A program made the translations under genes and the position numbers. Shown piece by piece: positions 24,002 to 33,221 of a DNA stretch of 64,000 nt. Origin of the DNA: Nocardia vulneris (GTDB lineage Bacteria > Actinomycetota > Actinomycetes > Mycobacteriales > Mycobacteriaceae); contig NZ_BDCI01000017.1 in the NCBI RefSeq assembly GCF_001613425.1, positions 496,001-560,000 of the forward strand. The letters are read 5' to 3'. Numbering within the stretch: the stretch's first letter is position 1; each line of letters begins with the position of its first letter. The notes below the pieces were generated by a model. That model worked only from the letters and a program-made list of their open reading frames with translations, searched no databases and was not told the DNA's origin.

Positions 24002-24594
24002 CGCGGCGCGTCCCCTGTGTCCTCGTAGATATCGGCGACCACCAGGTCCAGCGTCGCCAGCTCGAGACCGACCTGTGCGGCCAGCGCCGCGCGCACCCGC
24101 TCGCGCACCACCGGCAGCGCGGCGCCGACGGTGGTGTGACCGAAGCGGATCGCGACCGCGAGTTCGACCGCCAGCAGGTTCGCCCCGTCCGTGCCCGAAC
24201 CCACGCGACGCACCCGGCAGTGCCTGGCGCGCACGCCCGGCACCGAATCGGCGGCGTAGCGCAGCACCGCGGCGACGGCCTGTTCGCTCACCTCCACCAC
24301 ACCGGGCATGGTCGTCGGCAGGCTCAGCGTCCGGCCGCGCCGGGCCTCGGCGCGGACCGCGGACATGATGCGCCCGGTGAGATCGGGCGGCGCCGGATCC
24401 GGTTCGTCGATCAGCTCCTTGGTCGCCGCGCGCAGGGCCAGCAGACTGTCCCTGGCCGCCGCGCAGTGCGGGCAGGTGTTGTCGTGTTCGTCGCCGAGCC
24501 CGGCCTCGACCGTGTCCAGCCGGTCCCAGACCTGTTCGATCTCGCGGCCGCAAGGCAGCAGGTAGTCCTGTTCGGTCGTGCCGTTCACCGCCAT
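23998..24594 (-). CDS. Anti-sigma-type zinc motif fused to an Asp23 domain (putative anti-sigma factor)
   Basis: A 198-residue protein. Residues about 30-50 hold 'EHDNTCPHCAAARDSLLAL', an HxxxCxxC motif as in zinc-binding anti-sigma factors (ZAS type, like RsrA or zf-HC2 proteins), followed by a helix. Residues about 95-195 form an Asp23-like domain ('VVEVSEQAVAAVLRYAADSV', 'VELAVAIRFGHTTVGAALPV', 'LATLDLVVADIYEDTG'). The gene begins inside the ECF sigma gene (10-bp overlap), the usual place for a cognate anti-sigma factor. There is no membrane segment, unlike most ZAS proteins. That it restrains the sigma factor and senses Asp23 state is an inference. Confidence 0.75.
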   Translation of the reverse strand: MAVNGTTEQDYLLPCGREIEQVWDRLDTVEAGLGDEHDNTCPHCAAARDSLLALRAATKELIDEPDPAPPDLTGRIMSAVRAEARRGRTLSLPTTMPGVVEVSEQAVAAVLRYAADSVPGVRARHCRVRRVGSGTDGANLLAVELAVAIRFGHTTVGAALPVVRERVRAALAAQVGLELATLDLVVADIYEDTGDAPR

Positions 24595-25151
24595 GGTTTC
24601 ATCACCTCGGACAAGTGGGCTCGCGCCCTGGCTATCCGGCCACGCACCGCCGTCGTGTTCACCTCGACGATGTCGCCTATCTCCTCGTAGGAAAGCCCGT
24701 GTACCTCGCGCAGCAGCCAGCAGGCGCGCTGTTCGGGCGTGAGCAGTTGCAGCGCCGCGTTCAGCGCTGCCAATTGCGTGCTCACCTGCACCGCGTGCTC
24801 GGGTTGGGTGTCCGAGCGCGGCGATTCGGTCGTCTCCGGATCCACCTCGACCGTCGGCCGGCGGGCCCGGATCACGTTCAGACAGCGGTTGGTCGTCATG
24901 CGATAGAGCCAGCCGACGAACGCGGCGTCCTCGTTGAGTTGCGGAAGGCGGCGCCAAGCACCCAGAAACACCTCCTGCACCACATCTTCGGCGTCGGCCC
25001 GGTCGGCGAGCATCTTGACCGCGAGCCGAAACATCTGCGCCTGATAGCGCACCACCAGCTGCTCATAGGACCGCATATCGCCGTCGCGCGCCCTGCTCAC
25101 CAGGGTCGCATCGTCCGGCGTGGTCTCGGCAACCGTTTCGGTCGTGGTCAC
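24585..25151 (-). CDS. ECF-type RNA polymerase sigma factor
   Basis: A 188-residue sigma-70 family factor with regions 2 and 4 only. Region 2: 'YEQLVVRYQAQMFRLAVKML' and 'ADAEDVVQEVFLGAWRRLPQ'. Region 4: 'LTPEQRACWLLREVHGLSYE' followed by 'EIGDIVEVNTTAVRGRIARARAHL' as helix-turn-helix. The GTG start at 25151 is chosen because GGAGGAGGT lies just upstream, although the frame is open further. It leads the Asp23 operon and overlaps the zinc-motif/Asp23 gene, which is therefore the candidate anti-sigma factor. In the divergent gap a GGAAAC (25193-25198) resembles an ECF -35 element facing csbD, but a matching -10 is not convincing. Confidence 0.92.
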   Translation of the reverse strand: MTTTETVAETTPDDATLVSRARDGDMRSYEQLVVRYQAQMFRLAVKMLADRADAEDVVQEVFLGAWRRLPQLNEDAAFVGWLYRMTTNRCLNVIRARRPTVEVDPETTESPRSDTQPEHAVQVSTQLAALNAALQLLTPEQRACWLLREVHGLSYEEIGDIVEVNTTAVRGRIARARAHLSEVMKPWR

Positions 25152-25322
25152 AGCACCTCCTCCACCGCTTGTCCGTAAAGACACCGCGGATCGGAAACCG
25201 TCACGGCCCAGTATGACGTGATCGTTGTCTCAGTGGTTGCTGCGTGCGCTTTCCCCCGCGCGCCGTGTCTCTAGGACATGCGCATCCGATCGGGATGCGC
25301 GCCAACGCAGCAGGAGGTTTCG

Positions 25323-25529
25323 ATGTCTCTGAGCGACAAGATCGGCAACAAGGTCGACGAATTCGGCGGTAAGGCCAAGGAGGCCGCGGGCAACGCGACC
25401 GGTGACGAGGACCTGGCTGCCGAGGGTAAGGCGGATCAGGTCGGGGCGGCCGTCAAGGGCGCGGTGGAAAACGTCAAGGACGCCATCGGTGACGCGGTGG
25501 ACAAGACCAAGAGCGCACTGGGCAAGTAG
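25323..25529 (+). CDS. CsbD-family stress protein
   Basis: A 68-residue, highly charged, Gly/Ala/Lys-rich protein of the CsbD family ('KIGNKVDEFGGKAKEAAGNA', 'GKADQVGAAVKGAVENVKDA'), which is induced by general stress in Bacillus and others; the biochemical role is unknown. ATG 25323 follows GGAGGTTTCG. It is transcribed divergently from the ECF sigma/Asp23 operon across 171 bp and is followed by a perfect terminator, so it is probably monocistronic and expressed strongly. Confidence 0.88.
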   Translation: MSLSDKIGNKVDEFGGKAKEAAGNATGDEDLAAEGKADQVGAAVKGAVENVKDAIGDAVDKTKSALGK

Positions 25530-25539
25530 CCCGCGCCGC

Positions 25540-25570
25540 GGTGTGCGGCCGGTTTGCCCGGCCGCACACC
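25540..25570. terminator. Terminator of the csbD-like gene
   Basis: A perfect 13-bp stem (ggtgtgcggccgg / ccggccgcacacc) with a 5-base loop, starting 10 bp after the stop codon. No U-tract. Confidence 0.75.
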
Positions 25571-25597
25571 GTCTCCGGTTCGAACAGAGGTAAGACA

Positions 25598-25789
25598 GTG
25601 ACCGAACAACGACCGGCCCGGATCGCGGGCATCGAACAGGGCACCGCGGTGCTCGCCGCGGCGACCTCGCTCGCGCTGACCATCGCCGTCGCGGCGCTGA
25701 CGCATTCGCTCGGCGCGACGGTCGCGGCCGGTGCCAGCATCGTGGGCGGGCTGGTGCTCGTGCTGAGCATCCTGCCGCACAAGGCCTGA
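25598..25789 (+). CDS. Small two-helix membrane protein
   Basis: A 63-residue protein: a short polar start ('MTEQRPARIAG') and two hydrophobic segments, about residues 16-37 ('TAVLAAATSLALTIAVAALT') and 43-60 ('VAAGASIVGGLVLVLSILPH'). Not recognised as a named family. GTG 25598 is preceded by AGAGG at 7 bp; the frame is open upstream, but that part would lie in the terminator. It probably has its own promoter or depends on read-through from the csbD-like gene. Confidence 0.6.
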   Translation: MTEQRPARIAGIEQGTAVLAAATSLALTIAVAALTHSLGATVAAGASIVGGLVLVLSILPHKA

Positions 25790-25792
25790 CCG

Positions 25793-25821
25793 GCCGCGCG
25801 CGTCCGCACTAGGTGCGCGGC
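25793..25821. terminator. Possible terminator between convergent genes
   Basis: Arms gccgcgc (25793-25799) and gcgcggc (25815-25821) form a 7-bp inverted repeat that overlaps the stop region of the minus-strand lysozyme-like gene. It is short, so the call is tentative. Confidence 0.35.
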
Positions 25822-26630
25822 TGCTGCAACGCCTCCTCGACCGCCGCGAGCGCGTCGACCGGCGTGCGGTTCTGGCCCTTCTCGTTCTTGCCGAGCTGCG
25901 CCCAGCCCTGGCCGTCCGGCCCCCGCAGCTGGGTCCAGATGTCGCGGGTCTTGTCCAGCAGCTCGCGCTGCTCGAACTCGTTCAGTGCGGACATGAATTC
26001 CTCCTCTATTCCGACGCCGCAGGCCGCGGCGAAATCCTGGGGCGACATGCCGTAGGCGATGTTCATGTCGCAGTCGCCGAACGGCGGGCAGCCCTCGGGC
26101 AGGCCGCCGCCGTAGCCCTGGCCGTCGGTGTATTGGTGCGCGATCTGACCCGGCAGGTTCGGATTGCGGCCATACCCGGCCCCGACCATGCGCAGGCCGG
26201 CGGGCCGATGTGACCACATGCCGAAGAAATCGCCGCTGTTCGCGTAGCCGATGACCCGGCGGGTGTCGCCGAGCCAGTCGGCGACGCTCCAATAGGTCGC
26301 GTTGAGCGCGTCGGAATGATCCCCGCCGGGATTACCCCCGGATTCGACATCGATCATGGTGATCATCCGCGGGTGCGGACCGCCTACCCCAGCCACCATG
26401 TCCCGGTGGACCTGCACCGTCTCGGCCCAGTTCGGGCGCCAGTAGAAGTACACGACGAAGCACGCCAACCGACCGGAATCGACTGCACGACAAGCCCAGT
26501 CGTAGTTCGCGGCGAAGTTCGAATCGCGAAATGTACCGTCGTTGGAGCGGAAGCTCAGGATGCCGAACGGGTAGGAATCGTCCACCGGCACCTGAAAATA
26601 TGACACATCCGCGAAGAGGCTGTCGACCAT
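25809..26630 (-). CDS. GH25-like (lysozyme-fold) protein
   Basis: A 273-residue protein. 'LFADVSYFQVPVDDSYPFGI' at the start and 'MITMIDVESGG' (about residues 94-104) resemble the first strand and the catalytic Asp-x-Glu strand of glycoside hydrolase 25 muramidases and related phage lysins; 'QIAHQYTDGQGYGGG' matches their last strand. The last 80 residues are a charged helical extension. There is no signal peptide and no cell-wall-binding domain. ATG 26630 follows GGGAG. No holin or phage gene is nearby, so its export and target are unclear. It could act inside the cell, leave by lysis, or be a domesticated phage lysin. Confidence 0.65.
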   Translation of the reverse strand: MVDSLFADVSYFQVPVDDSYPFGILSFRSNDGTFRDSNFAANYDWACRAVDSGRLACFVVYFYWRPNWAETVQVHRDMVAGVGGPHPRMITMIDVESGGNPGGDHSDALNATYWSVADWLGDTRRVIGYANSGDFFGMWSHRPAGLRMVGAGYGRNPNLPGQIAHQYTDGQGYGGGLPEGCPPFGDCDMNIAYGMSPQDFAAACGVGIEEEFMSALNEFEQRELLDKTRDIWTQLRGPDGQGWAQLGKNEKGQNRTPVDALAAVEEALQQPRT

Positions 26631-26932
26631 TTGTTCTCCCTCGATTTCGTCTGCCGAAATTTCCCCCGAGTAGTGGCCGCCGCCGCCGAACACCCCTCGC
26701 GACGTCGTGAGACGCCGATGAAACGTGGGTGAAGGGCCTGCGCCGGAGACTGTTGTTCGTCAGTTGGAATGTCCCGGCGCCCATGCGGTGCGACGGACCA
26801 ATGTTGTCGCTGGTCGGCCGCGGTTCGGAAGCGAACGGTCGGATGAGCGAACCGGGCGTTCCATTTGTTGGACCACGAGCGATAAGAACGACGTGCTCGG
26901 TTCGTTGCGTTATCTGCATGGGAGGACAGAGA
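26631..26932. other. Divergent promoter region, lysozyme-like gene / iclR gene
   Basis: 302 bp without a gene. Near the iclR side, 'tccatttgttgga' (26849-26863 region) is a short imperfect dyad that could be an IclR operator. No convincing -10/-35 pair was found, and the open frames through the region lack ribosome sites. Confidence 0.4.
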
Positions 26933-27682
26933 GTGAGCGAAGCGACGATCGAACGGGCGGCTATGGGGGGCCGCGGCGTATTGGAGGGCGCATTCGCCCT
27001 GTTGGAGGTCCTCGCGGAAGGGGACGAGGTCGGCTTGACACAGCTGGCCTCGGCCGCGGGACTGCCGAAGGCCACGGCCTACCGGCTGCTCAACCAGTTG
27101 GTCGTGGAGGGCGCGGTGCAACGGCGCAGCGGCCGTTATCAAATCGGCCCCCGGGTGTATCGGCTCGGGCAGACCTGGCAGCCCGCGCGGTTGCTCAGGG
27201 CGGCCTCGGCGCGGCCACTCGGGCAGTTGACCGCGGCCTCGGATCGCGGAGGTTTCAGTCTCGCGGTGACCGATCGGGGGCACACGATGTTGATCGGCGG
27301 CATCGGGCGCGAGATCGATGAGATCTTCCCGCTGCGCGCGGGCGTGCTGCTGCCGCCGGGCACGGCGGCCGAGCAGGCGCTCGCCATCGGGCGCACCGTC
27401 ACCACCCCGCCGACCGGCTATTCCCAGCGGGAATGGAGCAGGCAACTGGCGGTGACCCGGGAGCGGGGACTCGCCTACGACACCGACATGACCCGGTTCG
27501 GGCTGGCGTGTGTGGCGGCGCCGGTCCGCGGGCCGTCCGGGGAGGTGGTCGCCGCGCTGGCGGCGACAGTGGCAGACCTGCCCCGGGTGCCCGCGGTCGC
27601 GGAGGCGGTGCTGCGGGCGGCGGGCCTGGTGAGCGCGAACCTCACCAGGCTGCTCAGGTCGACCGGGGCGATGTCACTGTGA
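26933..27682 (+). CDS. IclR-family transcriptional regulator
   Basis: A 249-residue regulator: winged-helix part 'ALLEVLAEGDEVGLTQLASA' plus 'GLPKATAYRLLNQLVVEGAV' (about 20-75), then an effector domain ending 'VAEAVLRAAGLVSANLTRLL'. The GTG start at 26933 follows GGGAGGAC by 7 bp; ATG 26918 just upstream lacks a ribosome site. It is convergent with the amidohydrolase gene across a strong terminator. Target and ligand are not evident. Confidence 0.88.
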   Translation: MSEATIERAAMGGRGVLEGAFALLEVLAEGDEVGLTQLASAAGLPKATAYRLLNQLVVEGAVQRRSGRYQIGPRVYRLGQTWQPARLLRAASARPLGQLTAASDRGGFSLAVTDRGHTMLIGGIGREIDEIFPLRAGVLLPPGTAAEQALAIGRTVTTPPTGYSQREWSRQLAVTRERGLAYDTDMTRFGLACVAAPVRGPSGEVVAALAATVADLPRVPAVAEAVLRAAGLVSANLTRLLRSTGAMSL

Positions 27683-27684
27683 AA

Positions 27685-27720
27685 CCGGTTGGCGTCCGGC
27701 GCGGTCCGGACGCCGACCGG
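27685..27720. terminator. Bidirectional terminator between iclR and amidohydrolase genes
   Basis: A 15-bp stem (27685-27699 with 27706-27720) with one G-U-type mismatch and a 6-base loop. Its core ggcgtccgg / ccggacgcc is perfect. It starts 3 bp after the iclR stop and ends 5 bp before the stop of the opposing gene. Confidence 0.8.
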
Positions 27721-27725
27721 CGCGG

Positions 27726-28805
27726 TCAGTCGTGCGCGATGCCCGCGCACCAGACCTTGGTGATGGTGCGGGTCGCGTGGATGTCGGCGAGGGGGTCGCC
27801 GTCGATCAGCACGAGATCGGCCCGCTTGCCCGGGACGACGGCGCCACGATCGGTGAGCCCGAAATGCTCGGCGGGCAAGCTGGTCGCGGCCTGCAACGCC
27901 TCGGCGGTGGACAGGCCGGCGGTGACCAGCAGTTCCAGTTCGCGGTGCAGCGAGTCGCCATGCGGCGGCTGACACGGCACGCCCGGGGTGCTGTTCGCGT
28001 CGGTACTGGCGAGCACCGCGACGCCCGCGGTGTGCAGCGCGGCGACGGTGGCGAGGCAGTCGGCGAAGCCGAGGACGCCCTGCGCCTTGGCGATGCCCTG
28101 CATCATCGTGAGCGTGGGCGTGGCCACCCGTCCCTCGGTCGCCATCCGGTGCACGTCCGCGGCGGGGACCTGCCCGTCCGTCGGCACGTGCGTGATGATG
28201 TCGGCGCCGATATCCAGCGCCAGGGCGTAGGCGGCCAGGGACGTGGCGTGCACGACGGTGCGCAGCTGCCGGGCGGTCGCGGCCGCCACCACCGCTTTCG
28301 CCGTCGCCGCGTCGGGACCGCCCGCGCCCGGAGCTTCCAGCATCAGCTTGATGTAGTCCGATCCGGCGGCGGCGCGCTCGGCGACGAAGCTCTCGGCATC
28401 CTCGACGCCGCGGATGACCGCCTGCTCGGCCAAGCCGGGCAAGTGCGCATGCACCCCGCCCGGGCCGATGATCGGCACGCCCGCGCTGCGAATGTCGGTG
28501 GTACCCGGTCGATTTCGGAGCGCGTCCAAGCGCTCGGCGGGCCAGGTGGCCATGTCGAGCGCGGTGGTCACGCCGTGCGCGGCCAACTGGTCCAGCGATT
28601 CACCACCGGATAGGTGTACGTGCGCGTCGATCAGACCCGGTAGCAGCACCGCCCCGTGGCCGTCGACCTCCTCGGCCCCGGCCGGGTCGGTGCCGATCAC
28701 CGCCCCGTCGATCACCACCGTCGTCGGCTCGGTGAGTCTGTGCCCGTCGAAGACCCGAACGTTGCGCAGGGCGGTTTTCCCGTTCGCTGGGGCTTCGACA
28801 GTCAC
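27726..28805 (-). CDS. Amidohydrolase-superfamily metal-dependent hydrolase
   Basis: A 359-residue TIM-barrel hydrolase. Metal ligands seen: HxH in 'GLIDAHVHLSGG', a candidate Lys in 'SDYIKLMLEAPG', His in 'VVHATS' and 'IITHVPTDG', Asp in 'LASTDANST'. The C-terminal 'GKRADLVLIDGDPLADI' strand is typical of imidazolonepropionase/prolidase-like members that hydrolyse cyclic amides or dipeptides. GTG 28805 is chosen for the strong CGGAGGTCC site; the frame is open 17 codons further. There is no signal peptide from this start. The substrate is unknown. Confidence 0.85.
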   Translation of the reverse strand: MTVEAPANGKTALRNVRVFDGHRLTEPTTVVIDGAVIGTDPAGAEEVDGHGAVLLPGLIDAHVHLSGGESLDQLAAHGVTTALDMATWPAERLDALRNRPGTTDIRSAGVPIIGPGGVHAHLPGLAEQAVIRGVEDAESFVAERAAAGSDYIKLMLEAPGAGGPDAATAKAVVAAATARQLRTVVHATSLAAYALALDIGADIITHVPTDGQVPAADVHRMATEGRVATPTLTMMQGIAKAQGVLGFADCLATVAALHTAGVAVLASTDANSTPGVPCQPPHGDSLHRELELLVTAGLSTAEALQAATSLPAEHFGLTDRGAVVPGKRADLVLIDGDPLADIHATRTITKVWCAGIAHD

Positions 28806-28927
28806 GCGGACCTCCGGTGCGGTAGTCGTCAGCGGCGGGATGCAACCGCTCAGCATGGAACGTTAGTAGCCGTCAACCCATTTGTCCGCACACGAAGTGG
28901 TAACACCTTGCGCATGATCGAATCGCG

Positions 28928-30040
<1,113 letters not shown>

Positions 30041-30052
30041 GAGTGGTGTTCC

Positions 30053-30895
30053 TTACTTGATGGCGCCGAAGGACAGGCCGCGCACGAGCTTGTTCTGCGC
30101 GATCCAACCGGCAAGGACGACAGGGAGCGCAGAGAGCACCGCGGCGGCGGACAACCGGGCCCAGTACAACCCCTCGCCGGTGATGAATCCGACGAGGAAG
30201 ACCGGAATTGTCTGTGCCTGAACGGCGGTCAGGTTCACCGCGAAGAAGAATTCGTTCCACGAGAAGATGACACAGATCAGCGCGGTCGCGGCGATACCGG
30301 GCGAGACGAGCGGCAGGATCACCTCGCGCACCGCGGTCCACAGGCTCGCGCCGTCCATGCTCGCGGCCTCGAGCAGCTCGCTCGGCACCTCGAGGAAGAA
30401 CGAGCGCATCATCCAGACCGCGATCGGCAGGTTCATCGCGGTGTAGAGCACGACCAGCGCCCAGATATTGTCCAGCAGACCGATATCGCCGACGATCACG
30501 TACAGCGGCACGATCGCCGCGACCACCGGCAGCATCTTGGTGCCGATGAAGAAGAACAGCGCGTCCTGGGTGCGCCGCACCGGCCGCAGCGACAGCGCGA
30601 AGGCGGCGGGCAGGCCGAGCAGCAGCACCAGGATCGTCGACATCGCGGTGGCGAAGGCGGAATTCAGCAACGTGGTGCCGATACCGCTGTCCAGTACAGC
30701 CGCGAATTGGTCGAGCGTCGGGGTGAAGAACAGCTTCGGCGGATCGGTATAGGCGTCGGCCTCCTGCTTGAACGCGGTGAGCACCATCCACAGCACGGGA
30801 AAGAAGAACCCGATGCCGACCACCCAGGCGAGCACCGTCCAGAGCAGGCCGCTGCGGCTGCGCCTGCGGCGGACCGGAACCTGTTGCGCGGTCAT
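30053..30895 (-). CDS. ABC polyol/sugar permease, MalG type
   Basis: A 280-residue inner-membrane permease with six predicted helices; the EAA loop is 'ELLEAASMDGASLWTAVREV' (coupling to the ATPase). It opens with a basic cytoplasmic tail and 'LLWTVLAWVVGIGFFFPVLW' as TM1. ATG 30895 overlaps the stop of the other permease gene by 4 bp, fixing the start. It forms the channel with the MalF-type partner. Confidence 0.93.
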   Translation of the reverse strand: MTAQQVPVRRRRSRSGLLWTVLAWVVGIGFFFPVLWMVLTAFKQEADAYTDPPKLFFTPTLDQFAAVLDSGIGTTLLNSAFATAMSTILVLLLGLPAAFALSLRPVRRTQDALFFFIGTKMLPVVAAIVPLYVIVGDIGLLDNIWALVVLYTAMNLPIAVWMMRSFFLEVPSELLEAASMDGASLWTAVREVILPLVSPGIAATALICVIFSWNEFFFAVNLTAVQAQTIPVFLVGFITGEGLYWARLSAAAVLSALPVVLAGWIAQNKLVRGLSFGAIK

Positions 30896-31860
30896 GCCGC
30901 CTCCTCTTTTCCGGTGAAGGACTTGAACAGCAGGCGCAGGGCCAGGGTGGCGACCACGGTGGTCGCGATGACGGTGATGACGCCCATCGCGGCCGCCTGA
31001 CCGATATCGAAACCGAGGAACGCGCGCTGATAGATGTAGAACGGCAGGTTGGAGCTGGCGATACCCGGACCGCCGGAGGTCATCATGTACACCGCGTCGA
31101 AGGTGTTGACGAGGTAGATGGCCCCGAGCACCGCGCCGAGTTCGATGAACCGGCGCAGGTGCGGCAGGGTGAGCTCGCGGAAGACCGCGAACGAGCTCGC
31201 GCCGTCGACCCGGGCGGCCTCCACGATGTCGCGCGGCATGGACTGCAGTCCGGCCAGGATCAGCAGCATCATGAACGGGGTCCACTGCCACACCAGGTCG
31301 GCCATCACCGCGGGCAGCGGATAGCGGCTCACCCAGTCGATCTGTCCGGCGCCGAACGGTTTCAGCACCACGTTCACCAGACCGAACACCGGGTCCAGCA
31401 TGGTCGTCTTCCAGATCAGCGCGGCCGCAACGGGTGTCACCAGGAACGGGGTGATGAGCAGCGTGCGCACGATACCGCGCCCGAAGAACGCCCGATCCAG
31501 CAGCAGCGCCAGCAGCAGGCCGAGGACCACCGAGATGATGACCGTGCCGACGATCATGATCACGGTGTTCAGCGCGACCTGACGAAACTGACTGTCGCGG
31601 AACACTTCCGCGTAATTGTCGAGGCCGGTGAAATGCCGCGAACCCGGACGGACCAGGTTCCACGACTGGGTCGAGTAGTACAGGGTGAACACGAACGGCA
31701 GCTGGGTGACGACGATCATGAAGATCAGCGCGGGCAACAGCGGTCCGCGCCGCCGCCAGCCCTCGGCCCTGGAGATCCGATCGCGGCGGGAGACCAGCGG
31801 GGGCGCCGACTCAGGCGCGGGCGGCGCGGAAGCTGCTGGTGCGGTGGTGGTTTCCGACAT
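30892..31860 (-). CDS. ABC polyol/sugar permease, MalF type
   Basis: A 322-residue permease. An Ala/Pro-rich cytoplasmic N-terminus precedes TM1 ('LLPALIFMIVVTQLPFVFTL'); the EAA loop is 'DIVEAARVDGASSFAVFREL'. The order binding protein - this permease - second permease is standard for CUT1 importers. ATG 31860 is 2 bp from the binding-protein stop. Confidence 0.93.
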   Translation of the reverse strand: MSETTTAPAASAPPAPESAPPLVSRRDRISRAEGWRRRGPLLPALIFMIVVTQLPFVFTLYYSTQSWNLVRPGSRHFTGLDNYAEVFRDSQFRQVALNTVIMIVGTVIISVVLGLLLALLLDRAFFGRGIVRTLLITPFLVTPVAAALIWKTTMLDPVFGLVNVVLKPFGAGQIDWVSRYPLPAVMADLVWQWTPFMMLLILAGLQSMPRDIVEAARVDGASSFAVFRELTLPHLRRFIELGAVLGAIYLVNTFDAVYMMTSGGPGIASSNLPFYIYQRAFLGFDIGQAAAMGVITVIATTVVATLALRLLFKSFTGKEEAA

Positions 31861-31862
31861 TG

Positions 31863-33221
31863 TCACTGACTTTCTCGATACGACCGCCCGACCACGTCGG
31901 CGTACTGCTGCGCCTGGTCGAGGGCGGCACGGACGCTGATCCGGCCGGCGACCGCGGCGCTGATCTGCTGACTCACCCTGGTGCCCAGGTCCTGGAATTC
32001 CGGAATGGTCAGGAATTGGATGCCGGTGTACGGCACCGGTCGCACGCCGGGATGCTCCGGGTCGACACCGGCCATGGCCGACAAGGTGAGCGGTCCGTAC
32101 GCCTTGGACGCCTCGCGGTACTCGGGTATCTGGTAGGTCGAAAGACGGCTGCCCGGTGGCACATGCGACCAACCGAGCTTCTCCCCCACCATCCGGATGT
32201 AGGGCTTGCTGGTCATCCAGGACACGAATTTCCATGCCGCGTCGGGCTTGTCGGTCGTCTTCGGGATGCCGAGCGACCAGGTGTAGAGCCAGCCCGCGTT
32301 CGGCTTCTGCATGATCGGCGCGAGCGCATAGCCGATCTTGCCGACCACTTTGCTCGACGCGGGGTCCTCCAGCACCGAAACGGCCGAGGTGGCGTCGTAC
32401 CACATCGCGGTGTTGCCCTGCGCGAGCTGCGTGGCGCACTCACCGAAACCACTGGTGGCCGCACCGGGTTCGCCGTGCGTGCGGACCAGGTCGATGTAGA
32501 ACTCGACGGCCCGCACCACCTCGGGGCTGGTGAGCTGGGCGTGCCAGTTCTCGTCGAACCAGCGGCCGCCGAAGGTGTTGATCACCGTGTTGAGCGGGGC
32601 CAGGGACTCACCCCAGCCGGGCTTGCCGCGCAGGCAGATGCCGGACCGCCCGGCCGCCGGATCGTCCAGTTTCGCGGCCGCGGCGGCGACCTGCTCCCAG
32701 GTGGGTTCGGCCGGGATGCTGAGACCGGCTTGCTCGACCAGATCCTTGCGGTACATCAGGAACGACGACTCGCCGTAGAACGGCACCGAGTACATCGAGC
32801 CCTGATACGACAGCGACTTACGCAGCGACGGGATGAAATCCTCCTCGTCGTAGCCCGGCGTGTTGCGCGCGTAGCTGGAAAGGTCGGTCAGCCAACCGTT
32901 CTCGGCCCACTGCGGGGTCTCGTAGTTGCTGATCATCACCACGTCGAACTCGGCGCCGCCGGTGGCGACGGAGGCGGTTATCTTCGCCCGGGCCTCGTTC
33001 TCCGACAGCGAGACGAATTTCAGCTTGGTTCCGGGGTTCTCGCGTTCGAACTCCCCGGACAGCGCGATCGCGTCGCGCATCTGCGAATTCGAGACCATGG
33101 CGATGGTGACCGTATCGCCGCCGGCGCCGAACGAGCCGGCACCCGCACAGCCCGACGCGGCCAGCACGGCCGAAATCCCCAGCGCCAGTATATTTCTCCG
33201 GATCGGGCTGTGCCTTCGCAT
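31863..33221 (-). CDS. Extracellular polyol/sugar-binding lipoprotein of an ABC importer
   Basis: A 452-residue family-1 solute-binding protein. The N-terminus 'RRNILALGISAVLAASGC' ends in a lipobox with Cys25, so it is lipid-anchored outside the membrane. Body motifs such as 'MYSVPFYGESSFLMYRKDLV' and 'MWYDATSAVSV' are usual for MalE/SmoE-type proteins. Its ATG overlaps the stop of the regulator gene by 1 bp (TGATG). The nearby polyol dehydrogenase suggests mannitol, sorbitol or arabitol as ligand; this is inferred, not read from binding residues. Confidence 0.92.
   Translation of the reverse strand: MRRHSPIRRNILALGISAVLAASGCAGAGSFGAGGDTVTIAMVSNSQMRDAIALSGEFERENPGTKLKFVSLSENEARAKITASVATGGAEFDVVMISNYETPQWAENGWLTDLSSYARNTPGYDEEDFIPSLRKSLSYQGSMYSVPFYGESSFLMYRKDLVEQAGLSIPAEPTWEQVAAAAAKLDDPAAGRSGICLRGKPGWGESLAPLNTVINTFGGRWFDENWHAQLTSPEVVRAVEFYIDLVRTHGEPGAATSGFGECATQLAQGNTAMWYDATSAVSVLEDPASSKVVGKIGYALAPIMQKPNAGWLYTWSLGIPKTTDKPDAAWKFVSWMTSKPYIRMVGEKLGWSHVPPGSRLSTYQIPEYREASKAYGPLTLSAMAGVDPEHPGVRPVPYTGIQFLTIPEFQDLGTRVSQQISAAVAGRISVRAALDQAQQYADVVGRSYRESQ

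Noticed and set aside
25193..25226. ECF-type promoter before the csbD-like gene
   Set aside because: GGAAAC is present, but the spacing to CGTG or CGTT is 18 or 24 bp, so the match is too weak to list as a feature.
25809..26630. Prophage remnant
   Set aside because: Only a lysozyme-like gene is present; no integrase, structural, holin or attachment site nearby.
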